Part shown: positions 57,597 to 64,000 of the stretch, one piece after another
How positions within the stretch are numbered: position 1 is the stretch's first letter
Layout of the letters: each line of letters starts with the position of its first letter
Source: an uncultured bacterium
GTDB lineage: Bacteria > Krumholzibacteriota > Krumholzibacteriia > LZORAL124-64-63
Assembly: GCA_903859215.1 (NCBI GenBank)
Contig: CAIOLW010000036.1
Coordinates: 94,987 to 158,986, forward strand
Direction of reading: 5' to 3'
Length of the DNA stretch: 64,000 nt
Position numbers and translations under genes: made by a program
Notes under the pieces: generated by a model
The model's database searches: none
What the model was told of the DNA's origin: nothing
The model's input: only the letters and a program-made list of their open reading frames with translations

Positions 57597-58727
57597 TCAG
57601 TCGAGCCAGCGCAGGAGGTCGGCGATGGCGACATCGCCGTCGAGGTCGACCTGGCCCAGGCCGCGCGGAAGCACCCAGCGCACGCGGCCGTCGCGGCGCT
57701 TCTTGTCGGCCGACAGCAGGCGCTCGAGTTCGGGGACGGGCGGGGCGGCACAGCGTGTCGGGAGGCCGCAGGCGTCGAGCAGCTCGTTGACGCGCACGGC
57801 GACGAGCAACGGGCACTGCCCGCGCTCGACCGCGATGCGGAACACGACTGCCATCCCGATGGCGACGGCCTGTCCGTGCGAGAGCGGCTCGGGCGTGCCG
57901 GCGCGCCAGGATTCCAGGGCGTGGCCAAGGGTGTGCCCGAGGTTCAGCGCGCGCCGCGGTCCCTGCTCGAGGAAGTCCCGCCTGACGACGTCGGCTTTCA
58001 CGGTCACCGCGCGCGCCACCCAGTCGCGCCACGGCAGGGCGCCCAGCACGCCGGGTACCGCGTCACCGGCGTCGCCCGAGCCGGCGCCGAACAGGGCGCG
58101 CAGCTGGGGCCCCGCGGCCTCGAGGTCGTCGAACAGCAGTGTGTCGCCGATGACGGCCGCCTTGATCATCTCGGCCAGCCCGTCGCGCCAGCCCGTTCGC
58201 GGCAGCGAGACGAGGAACCCGCAATCGACCATGACGCCGGACGCGGGGTGGAAGGCGCCGACCTGGTTCTTCAGCCCGGCAGCGTTGATCCCCGTCTTGC
58301 CGCCGATCGCCGCATCGATCATCGCCAGCAGCGTGGTCGGCACACTGACCCAGCCCACGCCGCGCTGCCACGTCGCCGCGGCGAAGCCGGCCACGTCGAG
58401 CAGGGCGCCGCCGCCGATGCCCACCACCGTGCCGTCGCGCGGCAGGCCGCGCTCCGCGAGCCAGCCGTAGATGTGCGCCAGGCGTTCGAGTTGCTTCCCC
58501 GATTCCCCGCCGGCCAGCACGAGCGTCCCGGAGCGATCGGGATCGCACCCCGATTGCAGGGCCGCCAGCCAGGCCGGCTGCAGGCGCGCGACGGCCTCGT
58601 CGACCAGGTACACCGGAGGTGGCTGGGGGATGAACCGCGACAGTTCGAGGGCCGCGAGGGGCCCCAGCACGATGCGGCTCGGCTGCCCGCCGAGCATGAT
58701 CTCGATGACGCGTGACGTATCGTTCAT
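57597..58727 (-). CDS. aroB: 3-dehydroquinate synthase
   Basis: AroB (376 residues) converts DAHP to 3-dehydroquinate, step two of the shikimate pathway, using NAD and a divalent metal. Motifs present are VGIGGGALLDVAGFAAATWQRG (NAD-binding, near residues 108-130), VPTTLLAMIDAAIGGKTGIN, EMIKAAVIGD (Glu and Lys), and the metal ligands in LNLGHTLGHALE and SHGQAVAIGM. The ATG at 58727 starts with MNDTSRVIEIML; the frame is open further upstream but only through the antisense of the next operon. It is divergent from the pyruvate oxidoreductase genes; the 58728-58944 gap holds a possible TTGTCT/TACCTT pair at 58809-58837 for the plus strand. Confidence 0.95.
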   Translation of the reverse strand: MNDTSRVIEIMLGGQPSRIVLGPLAALELSRFIPQPPPVYLVDEAVARLQPAWLAALQSGCDPDRSGTLVLAGGESGKQLERLAHIYGWLAERGLPRDGTVVGIGGGALLDVAGFAAATWQRGVGWVSVPTTLLAMIDAAIGGKTGINAAGLKNQVGAFHPASGVMVDCGFLVSLPRTGWRDGLAEMIKAAVIGDTLLFDDLEAAGPQLRALFGAGSGDAGDAVPGVLGALPWRDWVARAVTVKADVVRRDFLEQGPRRALNLGHTLGHALESWRAGTPEPLSHGQAVAIGMAVVFRIAVERGQCPLLVAVRVNELLDACGLPTRCAAPPVPELERLLSADKKRRDGRVRWVLPRGLGQVDLDGDVAIADLLRWLD

Positions 58728-58944
58728 CGTCTGCCTGTCGTCGCGGTAAGTCGCTGTGTTGATGTTAATTCTCAAATTCGGAACAAGCGGTTTCAACGGC
58801 GTTTTGGTTTGTCTCGCGCTGCCGCCGACACTACCTTTCGCCCGTCCGATGGCCGAATCTATCACGGCGGCGCATGGAATGCCATCGCAGCCCCCCAACA
58901 CAGCCATCAAGCGACAGGGATGCACACCACAAGGAGACAGGCGC

Positions 58945-59526
58945 ATGTCAGGTAAGATGGTCGAGATCCGCTGGCACGCCCGCGGCGGCCAGGGTGCCAA
59001 GACCGCCGCCATGTTCCTGGCCGAGGCTGTCCTGACCAAGGGCAAGTACGGACAGGGATTCCCCGAGTACGGACCGGAACGACGCGGCGCGCCCATGCGG
59101 GGATTCACCCGCATCTCCGACGTACCCATCCGCCGGCACTGCATGATCGAGAACCCCGGCATCGTCATCGTGCTGGATTCCAGCCTGCTGGACAGCCCGG
59201 CGGCGGGCGTGACGGCCGGCACCTCGGAAACCACGGTGTTCCTGGTCAACACCACCGATGCGCCGGCTACGGTGAGCAAGAAGCTCGGCGTCAAAGGCGC
59301 CAAGGTGCATACGGTCGACGCCACCGGCATTGCGCTGGAGACCATCGGCCGCCCGATCCCGAACATGCCGATGGTCGGCGCGTTGCTCGCCGTCAACGAC
59401 ATGCTCTCCCTGGACGAACTCAAGGGCGCGCTGGTCGAGCAGTTGAGCAGCAAGTTCTCGCAGGTGGTCATCGACGGCAACCTGGCCGCGATCGACCGCG
59501 CCAACAAGGAACTGGTGTCGGCATGA
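58945..59526 (+). CDS. porG: Pyruvate:ferredoxin oxidoreductase, gamma subunit
   Basis: This is a 193-residue gamma subunit of a four-subunit 2-oxoacid:ferredoxin oxidoreductase. It opens with VEIRWHARGGQGAKTAAMFLAEAVL, the typical start of the family, and has GPERRGAPMRGFTRIS. The enzyme oxidatively decarboxylates pyruvate to acetyl-CoA and CO2, reducing ferredoxin. AAGGAG lies 8 bases before ATG 58945. The delta subunit gene overlaps its end by four bases. Order gamma-delta-alpha-beta is the usual one for the pyruvate-type enzyme. Confidence 0.9.
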   Translation: MSGKMVEIRWHARGGQGAKTAAMFLAEAVLTKGKYGQGFPEYGPERRGAPMRGFTRISDVPIRRHCMIENPGIVIVLDSSLLDSPAAGVTAGTSETTVFLVNTTDAPATVSKKLGVKGAKVHTVDATGIALETIGRPIPNMPMVGALLAVNDMLSLDELKGALVEQLSSKFSQVVIDGNLAAIDRANKELVSA

Positions 59527-59831
59527 GCATGATCAGCACGAAAGACCTGCACGAGGGCGGCATCATCCGCGAAGCGGGCAACTCCGCCACGTACAAGACC
59601 GGCGACTGGCGCACGTTCGTGCCGAGGTTCGTCGAGGAGAACTGCATCCACTGCATGTTCTGCTGGATCTACTGTCCGGACACCGCCATCGAGATCGACG
59701 CGTCCGGTCCCAAGCCCGTCATGAAGGGCATCGTCCTGGACCACTGCAAGGGCTGCGGCATCTGCGCCCACGAGTGCCCGCCCGCGAAGAAGGGCAAGGC
59801 TGCCCTCGTCATGGTCCGGGAAGAGAAATAA
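59523..59831 (+). CDS. porD: Pyruvate:ferredoxin oxidoreductase, delta (ferredoxin) subunit
   Basis: This is a 102-residue delta subunit with two [4Fe-4S] sites: CIHCMFCWIYCP (about residues 42-53) and CKGCGICAHECP (about 76-87). It passes electrons from the thiamine-containing beta subunit side to external ferredoxin. ATG 59523 overlaps the gamma gene stop (ATGA). Size and motifs are normal. Confidence 0.9.
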   Translation: MSMISTKDLHEGGIIREAGNSATYKTGDWRTFVPRFVEENCIHCMFCWIYCPDTAIEIDASGPKPVMKGIVLDHCKGCGICAHECPPAKKGKAALVMVREEK

Positions 59832-59857
59832 GGCGAAGGCCGGAAAGGAACCGAGGC

Positions 59858-61033
59858 ATGGAACAGAAACTCGTCGCGCTGTCCGGCAATGAAGCGGTGG
59901 CCTACGCCTTCAAGCAGGCCCGCCCTCATGTCGCCGCAGCGTTCCCCATCACTCCGCAGACGGAGATGATGCACAAGTACGCGGAATTCGTCGCCAACGG
60001 CGAATCGACCACCGAGATGATCCTGGTCGAGAGCGAGCACTCGGCGATGAGCGCGGCCATCGGGTCCGCTGCCGCCGGCGCCCGCACGTTCACGGCCACC
60101 AGCAGCGCGGGCTTCGCGCTGATGTGGGAAGTCGTGTACATCGCTGCGTCGCTGCGGCTGCCGATCTGCATGGCGATGGTCAATCGCGCGCTGAGCGGCA
60201 ACATCAACATCCACTGCGACCACTCCGACTCGATGGGCGGCCGGGATGCCGGCTGGCTCCACCTGTTCAGCGAGAACGCGCAGGAGTCGTACGACAACAG
60301 CATCATGGCCTGGCGCATCGCCGAGCACATGGATGTCCGCCTGCCGGTCATGGTGAACTACGACGGCTTCATCATCAGCCATACGGCCGACGCGCTGTAC
60401 ATGCTGCCGGATGACGCTGCCTGGAAGTTCATCGGCAAGTACAATGCCGCGTACACGCTGCTGAATCCCGAGAAGCCCATCACGGTGGGTCCGCTGGACC
60501 TGACCGACTACTACTTCGAGCACAAGACCAGCCAGATGGCCGCGTACGAGAAGGCGCCGGCGATCATCCAGCAGGTGAGCGACGAGTTCGCCGACCTGAC
60601 CGGGCGCCGCTACGGCTTCGCCGAGGAGTACAAGCTCGACGACGCCGAGATGGTGATGGTGCTGCTGGGTTCGAGTGCGGGCACCTGCAAGGACGTCATC
60701 GACGAGTACCGCGAGAAGGGCGTCAAGGTCGGCCTGCTGAAGCTGCGCACGTTCCGCCCGTTCCCCGCCGCCTACCTGGCGAAGGTGCTGGGCGGCCGCA
60801 AGGCCGTCTGCGTGCTCGATCGCTCGGCCAGTTTCGGCGGCCAGGGCGGCCCGCTGTTCACCGAGACCCGCTCGGCCATGTACGGCCAGCAGGTGCCGGT
60901 GCACGGTTACATCTACGGCCTCGGCGGCCGTGACTTCGACCTGCGGCAGGCCGCGACGGTCATCGAGAACCTGAAGAAGGTCGCCGCCGGCGGCGAAATC
61001 GCGGACATCAACCTGCTGGGCGTCAGGCTCTAG
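59858..61033 (+). CDS. porA: Pyruvate:ferredoxin oxidoreductase, alpha subunit
   Basis: This is a 391-residue alpha subunit: ALSGNEAVAYAFKQARPHVAAAFPITPQTEM at the start, VESEHSAMSAAIGSAAAGARTFTATSSAGFALM and MVNRALSGNINIH follow. This part binds and shapes the thiamine diphosphate/substrate site with the beta subunit. The C-terminal domain has KLRTFRPFPAAYL and DRSASFGGQGGPLF. GGAACCGAGG precedes ATG 59858. The PFPAAYL and GHNIN-like details favour pyruvate as substrate over 2-oxoglutarate, but a broad-range enzyme is possible. Confidence 0.9.
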   Translation: MEQKLVALSGNEAVAYAFKQARPHVAAAFPITPQTEMMHKYAEFVANGESTTEMILVESEHSAMSAAIGSAAAGARTFTATSSAGFALMWEVVYIAASLRLPICMAMVNRALSGNINIHCDHSDSMGGRDAGWLHLFSENAQESYDNSIMAWRIAEHMDVRLPVMVNYDGFIISHTADALYMLPDDAAWKFIGKYNAAYTLLNPEKPITVGPLDLTDYYFEHKTSQMAAYEKAPAIIQQVSDEFADLTGRRYGFAEEYKLDDAEMVMVLLGSSAGTCKDVIDEYREKGVKVGLLKLRTFRPFPAAYLAKVLGGRKAVCVLDRSASFGGQGGPLFTETRSAMYGQQVPVHGYIYGLGGRDFDLRQAATVIENLKKVAAGGEIADINLLGVRL

Positions 61034-61048
61034 GAAAGGAGGCACGAC

Positions 61049-61990
61049 ATGGCTGTCAATCTCAAGCAGTTGACCCAGAACGAAGACCTCCTGGCCGGGG
61101 GCCACCGGGCCTGCGCGGGCTGCACGGGCGCGAACATCCTGCGCCAGATCATGCTGACCGCCGGCAAGGACACCGTCATGGGCGGCGCCACCGGGTGCAT
61201 GGAAGTCATCACGACGATCTTCCCGTACACCGCGTGGAAGACCTCGTTCATCCACAGCGCGTTCGAGAACTGCGCCGCGACCATCAGCGGCGTCGAGACC
61301 GCGTTCCGTTCGCTGAAGAAGCACGGCGAGCTGCCCGTGCAGCGCGAGAAGATGAACTTCATCGCGTTCGGCGGCGACGGCGGCACCTACGACATCGGCC
61401 TGCAGTCGCTGTCGGGCGCCATGGAGCGCGGCCACAACATGCTGTACGTCTGCTACGACAACGAGGCGTACATGAACACCGGCATCCAGCGGTCGAGCGC
61501 GACGCCCCTGGGCGCGCACACCTCGACGGCGCCCGCCGGCTCGGTCAAGCAGGGCAAGGAGCAGAACCGCAAGGACCTGACCAAGATCCTCGTGGCTCAC
61601 AACATCCCCTACGTGGCCCAGACCACGCCGTACCACTGGAAGGACCTCGCCACCAAGGTGGAGAAGGCCCTCGCCGCGGACGGCCCGGCGTTCCTGAACA
61701 TCCTCATGCCGTGCACCGTGGGTTGGCACTTCGACCCGGCCATCGGCATGGAGCTGGCGAAGGAGGCGGCCGACAACAACTTCTGGCCGCTGTTCGAGGT
61801 CGAGAACGGCGTCTACACCATCAACCACAAGCCGAAGGACCCCGGTCCGGTGGCCGAGTGGATGAAGAAGCAGGGCCGCTTCAAGCACCTGTTCAAGCCG
61901 GGCAACGAGCACCTGCTCGAGGCCAGCCAGGCTTATGTGGACAGCGAGTGGAAGAAGCTGCTGAAGCTCGAGGCGATGACCGCGGAGTAG
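61049..61990 (+). CDS. porB: Pyruvate:ferredoxin oxidoreductase, beta subunit
   Basis: This is a 313-residue beta subunit carrying thiamine diphosphate and one [4Fe-4S] cluster. Cluster ligands appear in GHRACAGCTGANI and PCTVGWHFDP, with GATGCMEVITTIFPYTAW in between; the ThDP motif is GGDGGTYDIGLQSLSGAMERGHN with YDNEAYMNTGIQRS. GAAAGGAGG lies 9 bases before the ATG. A hairpin with a T-tract follows the stop, closing the four-gene operon. Confidence 0.9.
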   Translation: MAVNLKQLTQNEDLLAGGHRACAGCTGANILRQIMLTAGKDTVMGGATGCMEVITTIFPYTAWKTSFIHSAFENCAATISGVETAFRSLKKHGELPVQREKMNFIAFGGDGGTYDIGLQSLSGAMERGHNMLYVCYDNEAYMNTGIQRSSATPLGAHTSTAPAGSVKQGKEQNRKDLTKILVAHNIPYVAQTTPYHWKDLATKVEKALAADGPAFLNILMPCTVGWHFDPAIGMELAKEAADNNFWPLFEVENGVYTINHKPKDPGPVAEWMKKQGRFKHLFKPGNEHLLEASQAYVDSEWKKLLKLEAMTAE

Positions 61991-62015
61991 CGGCGCCCCG
62001 ACAGCTGCGATCGAA

Positions 62016-62048
62016 GGGCCCGGGCCGCAAGCCCGGGTCCTTTCCTTT
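62016..62048 (+). terminator. Intrinsic terminator of the por operon
   Basis: GGGCCCGGGC (62016-62025), loop CGCAA, GCCCGGGTCC (62031-62040; one wobble), then TTTCCTTT. It lies 26 bases after the porB stop. Confidence 0.75.
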
Positions 62049-62131
62049 GGCACACGGATCGGGTTGCCGGATGCGGGAGGCCACGGTACCGTGGCCGTGA
62101 TCCCGCGCGAAAACCCGCAAGGAGTGGTGTG

Positions 62132-63277
62132 ATGGCCGACCTGCGCGAACTGTTCCTGTTGCGGCCGGATGTCGTGTTCCTCAACCACGGCTCGTTCGGG
62201 GCCTGCCCGCGGCCGGTATTCGACGAATACCAGCGCCTGCAGCGCGAACTGGAGGCCGAGCCGGTCGATTTCCTGCACACGGGCCGCACACTGCCGGCGC
62301 GCATGGCCGCCGCGCGTGCCGAACTGGCGGTCTTCCTGGGCGCGCAGCGGGACGACCTGGCCTTCGTGCCGAACGCGACCTGGGGCGGCAACGTCATCGC
62401 CCGCTCGCTGCAGCTGCAGGCGGGCGACGAGGTGCTGACCACCGACCAGGAATACGGGGCGATGGAGCGCACCTGGACGTTCGCGTGCGAGAAGGCGGGG
62501 GCGAGCCTGGTGCGTCGCGCGCTGCCGCTGCCGCTGGAGGACCCGCAGGACGTCGTCGAGGCGGTCTGGGGGGGCGTCACGGCGCGTACGCGGGTGCTGA
62601 TGCTCAGCCACATCACGTCGTCGACGGGCGTTGTCCTGCCCGTGGCCGAACTGGTGCGGCGCGCGCGCGAGCGCGACATCCTCACCTTCATCGACGGCGC
62701 GCATGCGCCCGGCCAGGTGCCGCTCGACCTCGACGCGCTGGGAGCCGACTTCTACACGGGCAACTGCCACAAGTGGCTGCTCTCGCCCAAGGGAGCCGCC
62801 TTCCTGCACGTCAGGCGCGACCGGCAGGAACTGGTGGAGCCGCTGGTGGTCAGCTGGGGCTGGCGCGCCGAGAAGCCGGGCCCCAGCCGCTTCGTCGACG
62901 AGCACGACTGGACGGGCACGCGCGACCCGTCCGCGTGCCTGGCCGTGCCGGCGGCGCTGGCCTTCCGGCGCGACCACGACTGGGAGCGCGTGTCGGCCGG
63001 TTGCCGCGCGCTGGCCCGCGAGGCGCGCGGGATGCTGCTGGCCGAGACCGGCCTTTCCGCGCTGTGCCGGCCGGACCCGTGGCTGGCCCAGATGGTGGCC
63101 GTGCCCCTGCCGCCGGTGGACCCGGAGGGCCTGAACGCCGCGCTCCGCCATCGGCACGGCATCGAGGCGCCGGTCACCAGCCATGCCGGACGGGCCTGGC
63201 TGCGGGTCTCGCTCCAGGCCTACAACTCGTTGCAGGACATCGAAAAACTGGTCGTGGCCCTCCGCGCCGAGCTCTAG
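62132..63277 (+). CDS. PLP-dependent class V aminotransferase-like enzyme
   Basis: This is a 381-residue fold-type I PLP enzyme of the class V group, close to isopenicillin-N-epimerase-like proteins. It begins LRPDVVFLNHGSFGACPRPV (substrate/PLP loop), and has FVPNATWGGNVI, LSHITSSTGVVLPV, FIDGAHAPGQ with the PLP-binding Asp, and the Schiff-base Lys in YTGNCHKWLLSPKG near residue 210. WTGTRDPSA follows. Substrate is unknown; epimerase, cysteine desulfurase-like or racemase roles are possible. I choose ATG 62132 (AGGAG 7 bases upstream) over the GTG one codon earlier. It stands alone after the por terminator. Confidence 0.8.
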   Translation: MADLRELFLLRPDVVFLNHGSFGACPRPVFDEYQRLQRELEAEPVDFLHTGRTLPARMAAARAELAVFLGAQRDDLAFVPNATWGGNVIARSLQLQAGDEVLTTDQEYGAMERTWTFACEKAGASLVRRALPLPLEDPQDVVEAVWGGVTARTRVLMLSHITSSTGVVLPVAELVRRARERDILTFIDGAHAPGQVPLDLDALGADFYTGNCHKWLLSPKGAAFLHVRRDRQELVEPLVVSWGWRAEKPGPSRFVDEHDWTGTRDPSACLAVPAALAFRRDHDWERVSAGCRALAREARGMLLAETGLSALCRPDPWLAQMVAVPLPPVDPEGLNAALRHRHGIEAPVTSHAGRAWLRVSLQAYNSLQDIEKLVVALRAEL

Positions 63278-63319
63278 GCCGGCGGGCTGCGCGTGCGGGT
63301 CCGCCGAATCCGCAAATAC

Positions 63320-63351
63320 TTGTGGCAACAAATAACGCACAAACGTATATT
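63320..63351 (+). promoter_or_regulatory. Candidate promoter and operator of the marR-yceI pair
   Basis: TTGTGGCAACAA (63320-63331) is a short palindrome (TTGT-N4-ACAA) directly upstream of a TATATT -10-like hexamer (63346-63351). The AT-rich stretch stands out from its surroundings. MarR-type regulators commonly bind palindromes over their own promoter, so autoregulation is plausible. Confidence 0.4.
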
Positions 63352-63377
63352 GTCAAAACACTGGAACGGGGGAGGCG

Positions 63378-63863
63378 ATGGTGACGCTCAAACAGGAACT
63401 CCGCATGACGCGGCAGTTCAGTTCCCCGGAAGAGGAACTGAACCTCAACCTGCAGCGCACGGTCGGGCTGCTCAGCCGCCCGATGCTGCAGTTCCTCAAG
63501 AAGCACGGCCTGAGCCCGGCCCAGTACAACATCCTGCGGATCCTGCGCGGGCAGCCTGACGGCGGTCTTCCCTGCCGGCAGATCGGCCTGCGCATGGTGA
63601 CGCGGGAACCGGACGTCACGCGACTGCTGGACCGCCTCGAGAAGGACGGCCTGGTGTCACGCGAGCGCTCGGACACCGATCGCCGCGTGGTGACGATCTC
63701 GATCACGAAAGCCGGCCGGTCCCTGCTGGCCGGACTCGACGAACCGATGCGGGTTGTCCACAAGGAATCGTTGGGGCACCTGACCCGCGTGGAGATAAGG
63801 GAACTCAACAGGCTGCTGGTCAAGGCCAGGCAGCCTTTCCTGGAGGGAGATAACGATGACTAG
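63378..63863 (+). CDS. MarR family transcriptional regulator
   Basis: This is a 161-residue winged-helix regulator: LQRTVGLLSRPMLQFLKKHGLSPAQYNILRIL, then the recognition part CRQIGLRMVTREPDVTRLLDRLEKDGLVSRERSDTDRRVV, the wing with DRR, and TKAGRSLLAGLDEP leading to the dimerisation helices. The D.RR..I.IT..G motif is typical. Its ATG has GGGGGAGG 3 bases upstream. It overlaps the yceI start by 8 bases, so regulator and target are made from one message. Confidence 0.9.
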   Translation: MVTLKQELRMTRQFSSPEEELNLNLQRTVGLLSRPMLQFLKKHGLSPAQYNILRILRGQPDGGLPCRQIGLRMVTREPDVTRLLDRLEKDGLVSRERSDTDRRVVTISITKAGRSLLAGLDEPMRVVHKESLGHLTRVEIRELNRLLVKARQPFLEGDNDD

Positions 63864-64000
63864 GCAACTGAAGACGATGCCGGTCCTGCTGGCGGTCGTG
63901 CTCGCGACGGCGCTGCCCGCGTTCGGCGCGGAGTACAACATCGACGCGGCGCACAGCGCCGTCAGTTTCAAGGTCAAGCACCTGACCATCAGCAACGTGA
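63856..64000 (+). CDS. YceI-like periplasmic protein, N-terminal part
   Basis: Only the first 48 codons are in the window. A signal peptide (MTRQLKTMPVLLAVVLATAL then PAFGA) is followed by EYNIDAAHSAVSFKVKHLTISNV, the typical first strands of YceI lipocalin-like proteins (Y.ID..HS.V.F.V.HL.IS.V). YceI members bind isoprenoid chains such as polyprenyl or quinone tails in the periplasm. GGAGG lies 9 bases before the ATG, which overlaps the marR stop region. The gene runs off the end of the window. Confidence 0.85.
   Translation, partial: MTRQLKTMPVLLAVVLATALPAFGAEYNIDAAHSAVSFKVKHLTISNV

Overview
The window is GC-rich and densely coded throughout. Many genes overlap by 1-4 bases, and GTG and TTG starts are frequent. 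No rRNA or tRNA gene was recognised. Gram-negative features are plain: outer-membrane beta-barrels ending in Phe, lipoprotein signals, SecDF and a periplasmic YceI protein. An operon of the DUF4159 / DUF4175-like / TPR / 'AsnB-like' type, known to me from Bacteroidota and relatives, and a secreted protease ending in an NPFNP-type FlgD/T9SS-like domain point to a bacterium of the FCB superphylum. A GC-rich, poorly cultured lineage such as Krumholzibacteriota or Eisenbacteria would fit; this placement is inference from gene content.

Layout. 1-7439: an M23 peptidase tail, then a tightly packed housekeeping run (holB, a YaaT/PSP1 gene, tatD, rsmA) leading into a secreted beta-barrel and two lipoproteins. 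7667-9794: a divergent polysaccharide deacetylase and a DUF362 ferredoxin-type protein. 9811-12634: secD and secF behind a promoter, a terminator-like hairpin and a short hydrophobic leader ORF. 12637-13849: an insertion sequence with 27-bp terminal inverted repeats, sitting between secF and the cytochrome locus.

13856-27063, all on the minus strand, is the most striking part: an extracellular-electron-transfer locus. It encodes an OmcS-like hexaheme cytochrome, a paralogue with a seventh C-terminal heme motif, a beta-propeller protein, a giant cytochrome with 42 CxxCH motifs, a SurA/parvulin-type prolyl isomerase, two small CsgG/GNA1162-like secreted proteins, a large outer-membrane beta-barrel and another heptaheme cytochrome. 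Together they carry 62 heme motifs. The set looks like a filament (nanowire) cytochrome with an export, assembly and conduit apparatus.

27338-40236: a five-gene operon preceded by a small secreted protein, headed by a 1557-residue NtrY-like membrane histidine kinase and followed by the FCB-type DUF4159/coiled-coil/TPR/AsnB-like genes. 40346-44940: a zinc-ribbon protein, a CPBP protease (minus strand), a HAD phosphatase, Nnr with an unusual His/Cys-rich insertion, and TsaD. 45072-51997: a signalling block of three receiver proteins and two hybrid kinases that each end in an HD-GYP-type domain, behind a possible sigma-54 promoter. 52136-57512: PriA and a large secreted papain-like protease with a beta-helix. 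57597-58727: AroB (minus strand). 58945-61990: a four-subunit pyruvate:ferredoxin oxidoreductase. 62132-64000: a class V aminotransferase-like enzyme and a MarR regulator overlapping the start of a YceI gene that runs off the window.

Ferredoxin-dependent pyruvate oxidation, a ferredoxin-like DUF362 protein and abundant secreted multiheme cytochromes together suggest an anaerobic or facultative organism able to pass electrons to an external acceptor.
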